A stretch of DNA of 56,899 nt from Pseudomonas viridiflava (GCF_900580675.1 NZ_UTBG01000071.1:1-56899), one strand, 5' to 3'; shown: positions 27,427 to 38,028, numbered from the stretch's first letter. Translations and numbers: made by a program. Notes: generated by a model from the letters alone, not told the origin.

Positions 27427-29337
27427 TCAGACCTGCGCCTGCCTTGCCAGTCCATACTTATGCAGTTTTCGATACAGTGTATTACGACTCAGACCCAAGT
27501 ATTTCGCCGTGTGACTTATGTGCCAACGCTGTAGGTTCAGGGCATTTAGTAGCGTAAGACGCTCTGCATCGTTTAAAGGTGAATACGCGACGTCAGCCGC
27601 TGAGCCCGAGGGCGGCGTAAGTTGGCGAATAGCCTTGGGCAAATCTTCAACCCCCACACATCCGCCGTCACACAGAGCCACCAACGCGCGTAACACCGTA
27701 CTCAACTGCCGCACATTGCCCGGCCAGGTGTATGCCAACAGCGCCTCGCGGGCGGCAATGTCCAGCACGACCTCTTGCTCCGCCGCTTCCCGCGCCAGCA
27801 GAAAATCCAGCAACTGCGGCTTGTCACTTCGCTCGCGCAACGGTGGCACTGCAATCTCCAAGCCATTGAGCCGGTAATACAGATCTTCACGGAAGGAGCC
27901 GTCGGCAACTCGCGCCAGCAAATCCCGGTGGGTCGCGCTGATGATTCTGACGTCGACCGCCTGCGGTTCGCCGCCGAGCGGCACCACCATGCGGTCGTCC
28001 AGCACTCTCAACAGGCGGGTTTGCAACGCCAGCGGCATGTCGCCGATTTCGTCGAGGAACAGCGTGCCGCCGTCCGCCTGCTGCAACTTGCCTTGCATAC
28101 CTTCCTTGCGCGCGCCGGTAAAACTGCCACCGCGATAGCCGAATAATTCGCTTTCGATCAGGCTTTCCGGGATGGCGGCGCAGTTCAGTGCCACGAAGGC
28201 TTTGTCGGCGCGCTGGCTGGCGTGGTGTACCGCCTTGGCGAAGGCCTCTTTGCCGGAGCCGGTTTCACCTTTTACAAGCAGCGGCACGTCACGCTCGAAC
28301 ACCCTCACTGCCTTGCGAAAATCATTCTGCAATGCAGGGTCGCCCAGGCAGATACCCGGCAGGCGTGGCGCTTCAGGTTTGGCCGGCGGCGCCGGCTGGC
28401 GACGGGCCTGGCCACGCAAGGCGGCGAACAAGTGCCGACCTTCACGCGTGCGCAGTGGCCAGCTGGCAGTTGCATGGGCGCTGGCGCGGCCGAGCAGTTG
28501 GTCCAGCGTGCACTCGAAAAACGCCTCCACCGCCTGCCCCAGCAAGCCACCGCGACTGTGCCCCAGCAGGTTCAGCGCACTCTGGTTGGCGGCACAGATC
28601 CGCCCTTCGCCATCGAATGCCAGCAGCCCCTCGCTGAACAAGCCCACCGACTCGGCTTGCAGGTGAAAACGCAGCAACCAGTGGTTTTCAAAGTGCCGCA
28701 GGAAGTAGCAGCTTTCGATCATCTTCGCCGACAGATTCACCAACGCCATGGTGTGGAACTGGCTCTGGCGCGACACCGCCTCGCGTGCCGAGGACACATC
28801 CAGCACCGCCAGCAGTTCGCCATGCGGGTCGAATACCGGGCTTGCCGAGCAGGTCAGCCCGGTGTGGCGGCCGCGAAAATGCTCATCACGGTGAATCGTC
28901 AGCGACTGGCGCTCCACCAGGCAGGTGCCGATGCCGTTGGTGCCTTCGCACGCTTCACTCCAGTCGGCGCCGAGCCACAGCCCGGCGCGCTCGAAAATCT
29001 TGCGCTCGGACGGCGCGGTGACACAGTTGAGGATGACTCCGCGGGCATCGGTGAGCAGCACCGCATGGCCGGCGCCCGAGAGCTGTTGGTGCAGGCTGTT
29101 CATCTCGCCGCCGGCGATGCTCAACACGTGTTGCAGGCGTTCGCGGCTTTCCAGCAGACGGCCGTGTTCGAGGACAGTAGGGGCCATGGTCAGTGCGGGG
29201 TCGAGGTGGTAGTCCTCCAGGCAACGCAGCCAGGAGCGGGCGATCGAAGGATCGCTGGCCGGGCCGTGGGATAGGTCTTGCCCGCGTTTGACGGTCAGGA
29301 CTTGCTGGGCATGGCGACTGAAATGATCGTTGTGCAT
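27427..29337 (-). CDS. eatR: Sigma-54-dependent activator of ethanolamine use (AcoR/EatR type)
   Basis: A 636-residue enhancer-binding protein. An N-terminal GAF-like sensing region (about residues 70-220) and a PAS-like segment (about 225-290) precede the AAA+ domain. Walker A is GETGSGKE, Walker [12 protein letters not shown], and the sigma-54 contact loop reads GSFTGA rather than GAFTGA. A Fis-type helix-turn-helix closes the protein ([19 protein letters not shown]). It is divergent from the aldehyde dehydrogenase gene, and the gap holds a -24/-12 promoter and a palindrome. Its place matches PAO1 PA4021, the regulator of ethanolamine use. The start at 29337 is a better fit than an in-frame ATG 105 bases upstream. 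Confidence 0.9.
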   Translation of the reverse strand: MHNDHFSRHAQQVLTVKRGQDLSHGPASDPSIARSWLRCLEDYHLDPALTMAPTVLEHGRLLESRERLQHVLSIAGGEMNSLHQQLSGAGHAVLLTDARGVILNCVTAPSERKIFERAGLWLGADWSEACEGTNGIGTCLVERQSLTIHRDEHFRGRHTGLTCSASPVFDPHGELLAVLDVSSAREAVSRQSQFHTMALVNLSAKMIESCYFLRHFENHWLLRFHLQAESVGLFSEGLLAFDGEGRICAANQSALNLLGHSRGGLLGQAVEAFFECTLDQLLGRASAHATASWPLRTREGRHLFAALRGQARRQPAPPAKPEAPRLPGICLGDPALQNDFRKAVRVFERDVPLLVKGETGSGKEAFAKAVHHASQRADKAFVALNCAAIPESLIESELFGYRGGSFTGARKEGMQGKLQQADGGTLFLDEIGDMPLALQTRLLRVLDDRMVVPLGGEPQAVDVRIISATHRDLLARVADGSFREDLYYRLNGLEIAVPPLRERSDKPQLLDFLLAREAAEQEVVLDIAAREALLAYTWPGNVRQLSTVLRALVALCDGGCVGVEDLPKAIRQLTPPSGSAADVAYSPLNDAERLTLLNALNLQRWHISHTAKYLGLSRNTLYRKLHKYGLARQAQV

Positions 29338-29435
29338 GTTCTTATTATTCTCCCTGCGTGAGAACGGCCAGCATCCCCCAGCCATCCGGCCATTGCAATC
29401 CCGCGCAGACCCGCCGGTCACGGGCTGTACCGTCT

Positions 29436-29466
29436 GTGGCACAAACTGTCACACCACCTGTGCCAC
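29436..29466. promoter_or_regulatory. Palindromic upstream activator site for the EatR-type regulator
   Basis: GTGGCACA (29436-29443) and TGTGCCAC (29459-29466) are perfect inverted copies separated by 15 bases that contain a further TGTCACA. The centre is about 80 bases upstream of the -24 element, a usual distance for an enhancer-binding protein. That EatR binds here is inferred. Confidence 0.65.
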
Positions 29467-29529
29467 CTGCGCTACAGCAATGCCTTGCAACAAAGCCCAA
29501 GCCCTTGATTTACCGGGCCTGCAAAGCAG

Positions 29530-29545
29530 TGGCCCAACCTTTGCT
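29530..29545 (+). promoter_or_regulatory. Sigma-54 (-24/-12) promoter of the aldehyde dehydrogenase gene
   Basis: TGGCCCAACCTTTGCT has GG and GC exactly ten bases apart, as sigma-54 promoters require. Transcription should start about 29556, leaving a leader of some 54 bases before the ATG at 29610. Confidence 0.75.
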
Positions 29546-29609
29546 CTACGCTTTATCAAGCGCAACACCGCTGAACTCCAATAAACATAAAAGTCAGGAG
29601 ATACCCACC

Positions 29610-31130
29610 ATGCGTTACGCACACCCCGGTACTGAAGGCGCGATCGTTTCGTTCAAGGCCAAATACGGCAACTACATCGGCGGCGAATTCGTTGCGCCGG
29701 TGGATGGCAACTACTTCACCAACACCTCGCCGGTCAACGGCAAGGCGATCGCCGAATTCCCGCGCTCCACTGGCAAAGACATCGACAAGGCCCTCGACGC
29801 CGCCCATGCCGCCGCTGACGCCTGGGGCAAGACCTCCGCCCAGGATCGTTCGCTGGTGCTGCTGAAAATCGCCGACCGCATCGAACAGAACCTCGAACTG
29901 CTGGCCATCACCGAAACCTGGGACAACGGCAAGGCCGTGCGCGAAACCCTCAACGCCGACATCCCGCTGGCCGCCGACCACTTCCGCTACTTCGCCGGCT
30001 GCATCCGCGCGCAGGAAGGCACCAGCGCCGAGATCAACGAACACACGGCGTCCTACCATTTCCACGAGCCGCTGGGCGTGGTCGGGCAGATCATCCCGTG
30101 GAACTTCCCGCTGCTGATGGCCGCCTGGAAACTCGCCCCGGCCCTGGCGGCCGGTAACTGCGTGGTGCTCAAGCCCGCCGAGCAGACCCCGCTGGGCATC
30201 AACGTGTTGATGGAATTGATCGGCGACCTGCTGCCGCCGGGCGTGCTGAACGTGGTGCACGGTTACGGCAAAGAAGCCGGCGAAGCCCTGGCCACCAGCA
30301 AGCGCATCGCCAAGATTGCCTTCACTGGTTCGACGCCCGTGGGCTCGCACATCATGCATGCGGCCGCCGAGAACATCATTCCGTCCACCGTTGAGTTGGG
30401 CGGCAAGTCGCCGAACATCTTCTTCGCCGACATCATGAAAGCCGAACCGTCGTTTATCGAAAAGGCCGCCGAAGGCCTGGTATTGGCATTCTTCAACCAG
30501 GGCGAGGTGTGCACCTGCCCTTCCCGCGCGCTGGTGGAAGAGTCGATCTACGACGACTTCATGAAAGTCGTGATGAAAAAGGTCGAGCAGATCAAACGCG
30601 GCGACCCGCTGGACACCGACACCATGGTCGGCGCACAGGCGTCCGAGCAGCAATTCGACAAGATCCTGTCCTACCTCGAAATCGCCAAGGGCGAAGGCGC
30701 GCAGCTGCTGACCGGCGGCAAGGTAGAGCAACTCACCGGCGACATGGCCGGCGGCTATTACATCCAGCCGACCCTGCTCAAGGGCACCAACCAAATGCGC
30801 GTGTTCCAGGAAGAAATCTTCGGCCCGGTGGTGAGCATCACCACCTTCAAGGACGAAGCCGAAGCCCTGGCGATTGCCAACGACACCGAGTTCGGCCTCG
30901 GCGCCGGCGTGTGGACCCGCGACATCAACCGCGCCTACCGCATGGGCCGCGCGATCAAGGCGGGCCGCGTGTGGACCAACTGCTACCACCTGTACCCGGC
31001 GCATGCCGCGTTTGGCGGATACAAGAAGTCCGGCGTGGGCCGTGAGACCCACAAGATGATGCTGGATCACTACCAGCAGACCAAGAACTTGCTGGTGAGC
31101 TACGACATTAATCCGTTGGGCTTCTTCTAA
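29610..31130 (+). CDS. exaC: NAD-dependent aldehyde dehydrogenase (acetaldehyde, ExaC-like)
   Basis: A 506-residue class 3-type aldehyde dehydrogenase. It most likely oxidises the acetaldehyde released by ethanolamine ammonia-lyase to acetate. Motifs: [18 protein letters not shown] (cofactor site), FTGSTPVG, the catalytic Glu in [11 protein letters not shown] near residue 267 and the catalytic Cys in [12 protein letters not shown] near residue 306. A good ribosome site (CAGGAG) precedes ATG 29610. It is the first gene of the regulated cluster and lies next to the activator, as in PAO1 PA4021-PA4022. Confidence 0.93.
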   Translation: MRYAHPGTEGAIVSFKAKYGNYIGGEFVAPVDGNYFTNTSPVNGKAIAEFPRSTGKDIDKALDAAHAAADAWGKTSAQDRSLVLLKIADRIEQNLELLAITETWDNGKAVRETLNADIPLAADHFRYFAGCIRAQEGTSAEINEHTASYHFHEPLGVVGQIIPWNFPLLMAAWKLAPALAAGNCVVLKPAEQTPLGINVLMELIGDLLPPGVLNVVHGYGKEAGEALATSKRIAKIAFTGSTPVGSHIMHAAAENIIPSTVELGGKSPNIFFADIMKAEPSFIEKAAEGLVLAFFNQGEVCTCPSRALVEESIYDDFMKVVMKKVEQIKRGDPLDTDTMVGAQASEQQFDKILSYLEIAKGEGAQLLTGGKVEQLTGDMAGGYYIQPTLLKGTNQMRVFQEEIFGPVVSITTFKDEAEALAIANDTEFGLGAGVWTRDINRAYRMGRAIKAGRVWTNCYHLYPAHAAFGGYKKSGVGRETHKMMLDHYQQTKNLLVSYDINPLGFF

Positions 31131-31178
31131 CTCAGCCTTCCAGCAGGCGACCCGCTCTCAACTTGAAATGCAATCAAG

Positions 31179-31206
31179 TGTGGGAGCTGGCTTGCCTGCT
31201 CCCACA
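31179..31206. repeat. Solo REP unit
   Basis: One REP unit (tgtgggagctggcttgcct) whose ends TGTGGGAG and CTCCCACA form an eight-base inverted repeat, in the gap between the aldehyde dehydrogenase and permease genes. No partner unit is visible nearby. Confidence 0.75.
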
Positions 31207-31289
31207 GTTTTAGATCTTCATAAGTACTTGCGAATTGCATTCGGCACAAAGAGGCCGATTTAAACAATAACAATGGAAGGTACTTCCCC

Positions 31290-32723
31290 ATGCCCAGCGA
31301 ACCCACTGGTTCCTCCGTCGACTTCGAAAAAGTCGACTCCCAATATTTCCAACAACGCGAACTGAAAAAAGGCGCCGCCGGTTGGGTGCTGTTAGTTGGC
31401 CTCGGCGTTGCCTACGTAATCTCCGGCGACTACGCCGGCTGGAACTTCGGCCTGGCCCAGGGTGGCTGGGGCGGTATGTTCCTCGCCACCTTGCTGATGG
31501 CCACCATGTACCTGTGTATGTGTTTCTCCCTGGCCGAACTGTCTTCGATGATTCCAACCGCCGGTGGCGGCTACGGTTTTGCCCGCAGCGCCTTCGGCCC
31601 CTGGGGCGGGTTCCTGACCGGCACCGCCATCCTGATCGAATACGCCATCGCCCCCGCCGCCATCGCGGTGTTTATCGGCGCGTATTGCGAGTCGCTGTTC
31701 GGCATCGGCGGCTGGATGATTTACCTGGCGTTCTACATCATTTTTATCGGCATCCACATTTTTGGCGTCGGTGAAGCCTTGAAGCTGATGTTTGTGATCA
31801 CCGCCGTCGCCGCGATTGCTTTGGGCGTGTTCCTGGTGTCGATGGTGCCGCACTTCAACGTCGCCAATTTGCTCGACATCCCGGTGACCGAGGCCAAGGG
31901 CGCCAGCACCTTCCTGCCGTTCGGCTATGTCGGCGTATGGGCCGCGATTCCCTATGCCATCTGGTTTTTCCTCGCCGTCGAAGGCGTGCCATTGGCCGCC
32001 GAAGAAACCAAGAACCCCAAGCGCGACCTGCCGCGCGGCCTCATCGGCGCCATTGTGGTGCTGACCAGTTTTGCCTTGCTGATTCTGGTGATCGCACCGG
32101 GCGGCGCCGGCACCTATGCGCTGATCAAGTCCGGCAACCCGTTGGTGGAAGCGCTGGCGCTGGCGTACGGCGGCTCGACCTGGATGGGCGGCTTCGTCAA
32201 CCTGGTCGGCCTGGCGGGCCTGATCGCGAGCTTTTTCTCGATCATCTACGCCTATTCGCGGCAGATCTTCGCGTTGTCCCGCGCCGGCTACCTGCCGCGC
32301 AAGCTGTCGCAGACCAACAAAAGCAAGGCGCCGGTATTGGCGCTGGTGATCCCAGGGATTATCGGCTTTGGCCTGTCGCTGACCGGCCAGGGTGACTTGT
32401 TGATTCTGGTGGCGGTGTTTGGCGCGACCATTTCCTACGTGCTGATGATGGCCGCGCACATCACCTTGCGCATCCGCCGCCCCAAAATGGACCGCCCATA
32501 CCGCACGCCGGGCGGCATCTTCACTTCCGGCGTCGCTCTGGTACTGGCCTGCGTGGCCGTGGTGGCGGGCTTTTTGGTGGATCCACGGGTGGTGATTGGC
32601 GCCGCGATCATCTATGGAGTATTAATTGCTTACTTTGCTTTCTACAGCCGGCATCACTTGGTAGCAGGCACGCCCGAAGAGGAATTCGCGGCGATCCAGG
32701 CCGCCGAGGCCGCCTTGCACTGA
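31290..32723 (+). CDS. eat: Ethanolamine permease
   Basis: A 477-residue amino-acid/polyamine/organocation family transporter with about twelve membrane segments. It resembles the Pseudomonas ethanolamine permease, with VGLGVAYVISGDYAGWNFGL near residue 35, SLAELSSMIPTAGGGYGFAR near residue 80 and AEETKNPKRDLPRGLI near residue 235. It imports ethanolamine across the inner membrane for EutBC. The gene lies 159 bases past exaC and is followed by eutBC after 53 bases. No sigma-54 promoter of its own is clear, so read-through from exaC is likely. Confidence 0.92.
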   Translation: MPSEPTGSSVDFEKVDSQYFQQRELKKGAAGWVLLVGLGVAYVISGDYAGWNFGLAQGGWGGMFLATLLMATMYLCMCFSLAELSSMIPTAGGGYGFARSAFGPWGGFLTGTAILIEYAIAPAAIAVFIGAYCESLFGIGGWMIYLAFYIIFIGIHIFGVGEALKLMFVITAVAAIALGVFLVSMVPHFNVANLLDIPVTEAKGASTFLPFGYVGVWAAIPYAIWFFLAVEGVPLAAEETKNPKRDLPRGLIGAIVVLTSFALLILVIAPGGAGTYALIKSGNPLVEALALAYGGSTWMGGFVNLVGLAGLIASFFSIIYAYSRQIFALSRAGYLPRKLSQTNKSKAPVLALVIPGIIGFGLSLTGQGDLLILVAVFGATISYVLMMAAHITLRIRRPKMDRPYRTPGGIFTSGVALVLACVAVVAGFLVDPRVVIGAAIIYGVLIAYFAFYSRHHLVAGTPEEEFAAIQAAEAALH

Positions 32724-32776
32724 AATGCCGTAAACCTCGACGCGGGCGGCTGCTCGCGTCGTCAAGGAGATACTGT

Positions 32777-34171
32777 ATGGCAAGCTTTTCCCACGCGGTG
32801 GGTGCACAAACCTACCGCTTCGACAGCCTCAAGGACGTGATGGCCAAGGCCAGCCCCGCGCGTTCCGGGGACTTTCTCGCCGGTGTGGCCGCGCAGAACG
32901 ACGGCGAGCGCGTGGCCGCGCAGATGGCGCTGGCAAATATTCCGCTGAAGCATTTTCTCGAAGAAGCGCTGATCCCCTATGAAAGCGATGAAGTCACGCG
33001 GCTGATCATCGACACTCACGATAAACAGGCGTTTAGCGTGGTCAGCCACCTGACCGTCGGCGGCCTGCGCGACTGGCTGCTCAGCGACGCCGCCGACGAA
33101 CAATCCCTACGCACCCTGGCGCCCGGGCTGACACCGGAAATGGCCGCCGCCGTGTCCAAGATCATGCGCGTGCAGGACCTGGTGCTGGTCGCGCAGAAGA
33201 TCCGCGTGGTCACCCGGTTTCGCGGCACCATGGGCCTGCGCGGGCGCCTGTCGACGCGCCTGCAACCCAACCACCCCACCGACGAACCGGCGGGCATCGC
33301 CGCGAGCATTCTCGACGGCCTGCTCTACGGCAACGGCGACGCGATGATCGGCATCAACCCGGCCACCGACAGCATCGCCTCGATCTGCGCCATGCTGGAG
33401 ATGCTCGACGCGATCATCCAGCGCTACGAAATCCCGACCCAGGCCTGCGTGCTGACCCACGTCACTACCTCTATCGAGGCGATCAACCGGGGCGTGCCGC
33501 TGGACCTGGTGTTTCAGTCGATTGCCGGCACCGAGGCGGCCAATGCCAGCTTCGGCATCAGCCTGAGTGTGTTGCAGGAGGGTTATGACGCGGGGCTGAG
33601 CCTGAACCGCGGTACAAAGGGGCAGAACCTGATGTATTTCGAGACCGGCCAGGGCAGCGCCTTGTCGGCCAACGCGCACTTTGGCGTCGACCAGCAAACC
33701 TGCGAAACCCGCGCCTATGCGGTGGCCCGGCACTTCAAACCGTTTCTGGTAAATACAGTCGTAGGATTTATCGGCCCCGAGTACCTGTACAACGGCAAGC
33801 AGATCATCCGCGCCGGCCTCGAAGACCACTTCTGCGGCAAGCTGCTGGGCGTGCCGATGGGCTGCGACATCTGCTACACCAACCACGCCGAGGCCGATCA
33901 GGACGACATGGACACCCTGCTGACCCTGCTGGGCGTGGCCGGGATCAACTTCATCATGGGCATCCCGGGCTCCGACGACATCATGCTCAACTACCAGACC
34001 ACCTCGTTCCACGACGCCTTGTACGCCCGCCAAACATTGGGTTTAAAGCCGGCGCCGGAGTTTGAACAGTGGCTGGCGAAAATGGGCATCTTCACCCAAG
34101 CCGACGGCAAGGTGCATTTTGGCAACAGCCTGCCACCAGCGTTTCGCCACGCGTTGGCGCAATTGGGATGA
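32777..34171 (+). CDS. eutB: Ethanolamine ammonia-lyase large subunit
   Basis: A 464-residue catalytic subunit of the adenosylcobalamin-dependent lyase that splits ethanolamine into acetaldehyde and ammonia by a radical reaction. TIM-barrel family segments include [45 protein letters not shown] and the C-terminal [22 protein letters not shown]. Length agrees with E. coli EutB (453). Its last bases overlap eutC. There is no carboxysome-like eut operon here, only the short permease-lyase-dehydrogenase version. Confidence 0.97.
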   Translation: MASFSHAVGAQTYRFDSLKDVMAKASPARSGDFLAGVAAQNDGERVAAQMALANIPLKHFLEEALIPYESDEVTRLIIDTHDKQAFSVVSHLTVGGLRDWLLSDAADEQSLRTLAPGLTPEMAAAVSKIMRVQDLVLVAQKIRVVTRFRGTMGLRGRLSTRLQPNHPTDEPAGIAASILDGLLYGNGDAMIGINPATDSIASICAMLEMLDAIIQRYEIPTQACVLTHVTTSIEAINRGVPLDLVFQSIAGTEAANASFGISLSVLQEGYDAGLSLNRGTKGQNLMYFETGQGSALSANAHFGVDQQTCETRAYAVARHFKPFLVNTVVGFIGPEYLYNGKQIIRAGLEDHFCGKLLGVPMGCDICYTNHAEADQDDMDTLLTLLGVAGINFIMGIPGSDDIMLNYQTTSFHDALYARQTLGLKPAPEFEQWLAKMGIFTQADGKVHFGNSLPPAFRHALAQLG

Positions 34172-35001
34172 AGGAGCCGCCTGTGCAAGTAGAACTGCCC
34201 GACAACCCTTGGCTGGAGTTGCGCCGCCTCACCCCGGCGCGGATTGCGCTCGGCCGCACCGGCACCAGCATCCCCACCACTGCGCAGCTGGACTTTCAGT
34301 TTGCCCACGCCCAGGCGCGCGACGCGGTGCACCTGCCTTTCGACCATGCGGGCCTGAGCAGTCAAATGGCCGAGCGCGGGCGTGACAGTCTGTTGCTGCA
34401 CAGCGCCGCCGCTGACCGGCATATGTACTTGCAACGCCCGGACCTGGGGCGGCGCTTGAGCGATGAGTCGGCACAAACCCTGCGCGACTACGCCGCCGCC
34501 AACCCCGGCGGCGTGGACCTGGCCGTGGTGGTGGCCGACGGGCTGTCGGCGCTCGCCGTGCATAAACACACCTTGCCGTTTCTTACACGCATGGAAGAAC
34601 AGACCCACGCTGAAGGGTGGTCGTTGTCGCCAGTGATCCTGGTGGAACAGGGTCGCGTGGCCGTGGCCGATGAAATCGGGCAATTGCTTGGGGCCAAAAT
34701 GGTGGTGATCCTGATCGGCGAGCGCCCAGGGCTGAGTTCGCCGGACAGCCTGGGCCTGTATTTCACCTACAACCCCAAGGTCGGCCTGACCGATGCCTAT
34801 CGCAACTGCATCTCCAACGTCCGTCTGGAAGGGTTGAGCTACGGCATGGCAGCCCACCGCCTGCTGTATTTGATGCGAGAGGCGTGTCGCCGGCAGCTGT
34901 CGGGGGTCAATCTGAAGGATGAGGCGCAGGTGCAAACCATTGAGTCCGACGACCCGGATTTGATGAAGGGCAATTTCCTGCTCAGCCCACCCACGGACTG
35001 A
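34168..35001 (+). CDS. eutC: Ethanolamine ammonia-lyase small subunit
   Basis: A 277-residue subunit that binds adenosylcobalamin with EutB. Family segments: [20 protein letters not shown] near residue 26, DHAGLSSQM, and [20 protein letters not shown] near residue 190. The ATG at 34168 overlaps the eutB stop by four bases (ATGA), so translation is coupled. A longer in-frame reading to 34069 lies inside eutB and is rejected. Confidence 0.96.
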   Translation: MKEPPVQVELPDNPWLELRRLTPARIALGRTGTSIPTTAQLDFQFAHAQARDAVHLPFDHAGLSSQMAERGRDSLLLHSAAADRHMYLQRPDLGRRLSDESAQTLRDYAAANPGGVDLAVVVADGLSALAVHKHTLPFLTRMEEQTHAEGWSLSPVILVEQGRVAVADEIGQLLGAKMVVILIGERPGLSSPDSLGLYFTYNPKVGLTDAYRNCISNVRLEGLSYGMAAHRLLYLMREACRRQLSGVNLKDEAQVQTIESDDPDLMKGNFLLSPPTD

Positions 35002-35093
35002 TACCGGCACGATTGCGCTTTTTCGCGTCTTTAGGCAGCATCAAGTCACGGCCGCTTGTGTGGTCATACCCCATTTGGAAGTTGAGGCCTGGC

Positions 35094-35552
35094 ATGCGGA
35101 TTACTCAAGCGACCCTGGAACACCTGGACCTGTTAACCCCGCTGTTCGTTAAATACCGCGAGTTTTATGGCGCGCTGCCCTTCCCGGACTCATCGCGGGC
35201 GTTTCTGGAAAAACGCCTGCGCCGCAAAGAGTCGGTGATCTACCTGGCCCTTGCCGATGATGACGATAAAAAACTGCTGGGGTTTTGCCAGCTGTATCCG
35301 AGCTTCTCGTCGCTGTCGCTCAAGCGCGTGTGGATTCTGAATGACATCTATGTCGCCGAAGACGCGCGGCGCCAGCTGGTGGCGGATAACCTGATGCGGA
35401 CGGCGAAAAAAATGGCCAAGGAAACCCACGCGGTACGCCTGCGTGTGTCGACCAGCAGCGATAATCTAGTGGCGCAGAAGACCTACGAGTCGATCGGGTT
35501 TCGCGAGGACACCGAGTTCAAGAACTACACGCTGCCGATCAGCGAAGACTGA
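35094..35552 (+). CDS. GNAT-family acetyltransferase
   Basis: A 152-residue GNAT protein that should move an acyl group from acetyl-CoA to an amine. The core is LGFCQLYPSFSSLSLKRVWILNDIYVAEDARRQLVADNLM, where ARRQLVADNLM takes the place of the usual acetyl-CoA-binding R/QxxGxG/A loop without its glycines. The substrate is not apparent. The chosen ATG (35094) gives the normal family N-terminus MRITQATLEHLD; an in-frame ATG 81 bases earlier would not. It sits alone after eutC. Confidence 0.85.
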   Translation: MRITQATLEHLDLLTPLFVKYREFYGALPFPDSSRAFLEKRLRRKESVIYLALADDDDKKLLGFCQLYPSFSSLSLKRVWILNDIYVAEDARRQLVADNLMRTAKKMAKETHAVRLRVSTSSDNLVAQKTYESIGFREDTEFKNYTLPISED

Positions 35553-35575
35553 CGTTGAGACACCACAGATCACCT

Positions 35576-35663
35576 GTGGAAGGGGGCTTGCCCCCGATAG
35601 CGGTGTTTCAGCCTGACGATTTATAACTGACGCGACCCTATCGGGCCAAGCCCCCTCCCACAT
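35576..35663. repeat. REP inverted pair, GGGGGCTTGCCCCC subtype
   Basis: Left arm 35576-35600 (ggaagggggcttgcccccgata) and right arm 35640-35663 are inverted with a 39-base centre. The core differs from the gagctggcttgcctgcgat type at 13414 and 19659, so it is a separate REP group. Confidence 0.85.
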
Positions 35664-35854
35664 CCGGCCTGCGGCGCCTTGAAGGGCCTGGCATCTGCGA
35701 CATCCTTCGCTACAAAACCCACACGCTTTTCACCGCTCAATCCGTATAATGCGGACCTTTCAGGGTTGTAAGAAATGCGGCATACACTTGTAGCCTTATT
35801 GCCCGAGCTTCCGCACAGGCCTGCTGAGCCGGGCCGTTCACACAGGTGCCATCC
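35664..35854 (+). promoter_or_regulatory. Leader region of the dedA gene with a TATAAT box
   Basis: After the REP pair this stretch has a perfect -10 box, TATAAT, at 35745-35750, with no convincing -35. About 98 bases lie between the expected start of transcription and the ATG at 35855. I see no coding frame and no known riboswitch in it. Confidence 0.5.
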
Positions 35855-36511
35855 ATGGATTTCAACCCGCTTGACCTTATCCTGCATCTCGACGTCTACC
35901 TCGACCTGCTGGTAACCAACTACGGTCCGTGGATCTACGCCATTCTGTTTCTGGTGATCTTTTGCGAAACCGGCCTGGTGGTCATGCCGTTCCTGCCGGG
36001 TGATTCATTGCTGTTTATCGCCGGCGCAGTCGCAGCAGGCGGCGGCATGGACCCAGTCTTGCTGGGTGGCCTGCTGATGCCGGCGGCGATCCTCGGCGAC
36101 AGCACCAACTACGTGATCGGTCGAACGGTCGGCGAGCGTTTGTTCAATAACCCGAACTCGAAAATCTTCCGCCGCGACTACCTGCAAAAAACCCACGATT
36201 TCTACGACAAGCACGGCGGCAAAACCGTGACCCTGGCGCGCTTCCTGCCGATCCTGCGGACCTTTGCGCCATTCGTCGCCGGCATCGCGAAAATGCCCTA
36301 CCCGCGGTTCTTCGGTTTCAGCGTGCTGGGCACCATCCTCTGGGTTGGCGGCCTGGTGACCCTGGGTTACTTCTTCGGGAACGTTCCGTTCATCAAGAAA
36401 AACCTGTCGCTGCTGGTGGTGTTCATCATCCTGCTGTCGCTGGTGCCGATGATCATTGGCGTGTTCCGCAGCCGGTTTGGCCGCTCGTCCCCCGAAGCCA
36501 AGTCGCAGTAA
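35855..36511 (+). CDS. DedA family membrane protein
   Basis: A 218-residue DedA/SNARE-associated protein with about five hydrophobic segments. The family motif FCETGLVVMPFLPGDSLLFIAG lies near residue 35, and ARFLPILRTFAPFVAGIAKM near residue 130. DedA proteins move phospholipids or undecaprenyl phosphate and depend on the proton gradient; the substrate here is not shown. The ATG at 35855 fits the family N-terminus; a GTG nine bases upstream is possible. The next gene, mtfA, follows after six bases. A second DedA domain is fused to PAP2 at 13543. Confidence 0.9.
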   Translation: MDFNPLDLILHLDVYLDLLVTNYGPWIYAILFLVIFCETGLVVMPFLPGDSLLFIAGAVAAGGGMDPVLLGGLLMPAAILGDSTNYVIGRTVGERLFNNPNSKIFRRDYLQKTHDFYDKHGGKTVTLARFLPILRTFAPFVAGIAKMPYPRFFGFSVLGTILWVGGLVTLGYFFGNVPFIKKNLSLLVVFIILLSLVPMIIGVFRSRFGRSSPEAKSQ

Positions 36512-36517
36512 ACCGCG

Positions 36518-37333
36518 ATGTGGTCCCTCAGCGCCTGGCGTCGCCGGCGCCTGCTGGCCAAGCACCCGATTGCCGATGACACCTGGCAACGGGTGCGCCA
36601 CCACCTGACCTTTCTCGACGGCATCAGCGCCGAGCAGGACCAGTGGCTGCGCGAAGCCTGCGTGCTGTTCCTCGCCGAAAAACACCTCACCGCCCTGCCC
36701 GGCGTCGAGCTGCATCAGGAACAGCGCCTGTTGCTCGCCGCCCAGGCGCAACTGCCGCTGATGAACCTTGGCTATCTCGACTGGTACCAGGGCTTCCACG
36801 AAATTGTGTTGTACCCCGACGACTTCGTGAGCCCCCAGCGCCATCGCGACAGCAGCGGCATCGAACACGAGTGGGACGGCGAACACAGCGGCGAAGCCTG
36901 GCAGCAAGGCCCGGTGATCCTCGCCTGGCCAGGCGTGCTCGCCAGCGGCCAGTGGGAAGGCTACAACCTGGTGATCCACGAACTTGCGCACAAGCTCGAC
37001 ATGCTCAACGGCGACGCCAACGGCCTGCCGCCGCTGCACCACGACATGCGCGTGCAAGAATGGGCCAGCGTGATGCAAAGCGCATTTGACGACCTCAATC
37101 ACCAGCTTGACGCCAACCCGGACGCCGAAACCCAGATCGACCCCTATGCAGCGGAAAACCCGGCGGAATTCTTTGCCGTCACCAGCGAATATTTTTTCAG
37201 TGCCCCGGATTTACTGGTCGACAGTTATCCACAGGTGTACGCCCAACTCAGCCGCTTCTACCGCCAGGATCCCCTGGCCCGCCTGATCCAACTGCAAGCG
37301 CACGACCTACGTTACCAGCCACAGGGCGAATGA
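36518..37333 (+). CDS. mtfA: Zinc-dependent peptidase MtfA family
   Basis: A 271-residue zinc metallopeptidase of the MtfA family. The metal site is HELAHKLDMLNGDANG near residue 155, and the downstream glutamate in ENPAEFFAVTSEYFF near residue 213 is the third ligand region. In E. coli MtfA binds the repressor Mlc and alters glucose-PTS expression. Whether the Pseudomonas protein has such a partner is unknown. It is probably co-transcribed with dedA. Confidence 0.9.
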   Translation: MWSLSAWRRRRLLAKHPIADDTWQRVRHHLTFLDGISAEQDQWLREACVLFLAEKHLTALPGVELHQEQRLLLAAQAQLPLMNLGYLDWYQGFHEIVLYPDDFVSPQRHRDSSGIEHEWDGEHSGEAWQQGPVILAWPGVLASGQWEGYNLVIHELAHKLDMLNGDANGLPPLHHDMRVQEWASVMQSAFDDLNHQLDANPDAETQIDPYAAENPAEFFAVTSEYFFSAPDLLVDSYPQVYAQLSRFYRQDPLARLIQLQAHDLRYQPQGE

Positions 37334-37352
37334 CCGTACGACGTCTGGCGCA

Positions 37353-37381
37353 TGGCATCGGCGGCGGAATATGCCTATAAT
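37353..37381 (+). promoter_or_regulatory. Sigma-70 promoter of ppa
   Basis: TGGCAT (37353-37358), 17 bases, then TATAAT (37376-37381). It lies 62 bases before the ppa ATG. Confidence 0.6.
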
Positions 37382-37442
37382 CGCGGCCACTTTTAGGCCA
37401 ATCCGGCCAAGTTTCTTGGCCAACTAACGGGGGCAACGCCCA

Positions 37443-37970
37443 ATGAGCTACAGCAAGATTCCGGCTGGCAAAGACCTGCCGAACGACATCTACGTCGCCA
37501 TCGAGATTCCGGCCAACCACGCGCCGATCAAATACGAAATCGACAAAGACAGCGACTGCCTGTTCGTTGACCGTTTCATGGCCACCCCGATGTTCTACCC
37601 GGCCAACTACGGTTTCATCCCTAACACCCTGGCCGACGACGGCGACCCCCTCGACGTGCTGGTTGTTACCCCTTACCCGGTCACTCCAGGCTCGGTAATC
37701 CGCGCCCGTCCAGTGGGCATCCTGAACATGACCGACGACGGCGGCGGCGATGCCAAAGTTATCGCAGTGCCACACGACAAGTTGTCGCAACTGTATGTGG
37801 ACGTGAAGGAATACACTGACCTGCCGCCACTGCTGTTGGAACAGATCAAGCACTTCTTCGAGAACTACAAAGACCTCGAAAAAGGCAAATGGGTGAAGAT
37901 CGACGGTTGGGGCAACGCAGACGCAGCCCGTGCCGAGATCATGAAGTCGGTAGCGGCCTACAAAGGCTGA
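37443..37970 (+). CDS. ppa: Inorganic pyrophosphatase
   Basis: A 175-residue family I soluble pyrophosphatase that hydrolyses pyrophosphate and drives biosynthetic reactions. All family marks are present: [30 protein letters not shown] near residue 44 holds the metal-binding aspartates, with [10 protein letters not shown] and [19 protein letters not shown] following. A sigma-70 promoter and a clean terminator bracket it, so it is a single-gene transcript. Confidence 0.98.
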   Translation: MSYSKIPAGKDLPNDIYVAIEIPANHAPIKYEIDKDSDCLFVDRFMATPMFYPANYGFIPNTLADDGDPLDVLVVTPYPVTPGSVIRARPVGILNMTDDGGGDAKVIAVPHDKLSQLYVDVKEYTDLPPLLLEQIKHFFENYKDLEKGKWVKIDGWGNADAARAEIMKSVAAYKG

Positions 37971-38001
37971 CACCCGCTCCACATTGCCCTGGCAATCAAG
38001 A

Positions 38002-38028
38002 AAGCCCCGATCACTCGGGGCTTTTTTT
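38002..38028 (+). terminator. Terminator of ppa
   Basis: Stem AAGCCCCGA with its complement, a TCAC loop and a run of seven T, 31 bases past the ppa stop. Confidence 0.9.

Noticed and set aside
31392..32459. Minus-strand reading opposite the permease gene
   Set aside because: Composition rich in Gln, His and Asp typical of antisense frames; the plus-strand gene is a clear transporter.
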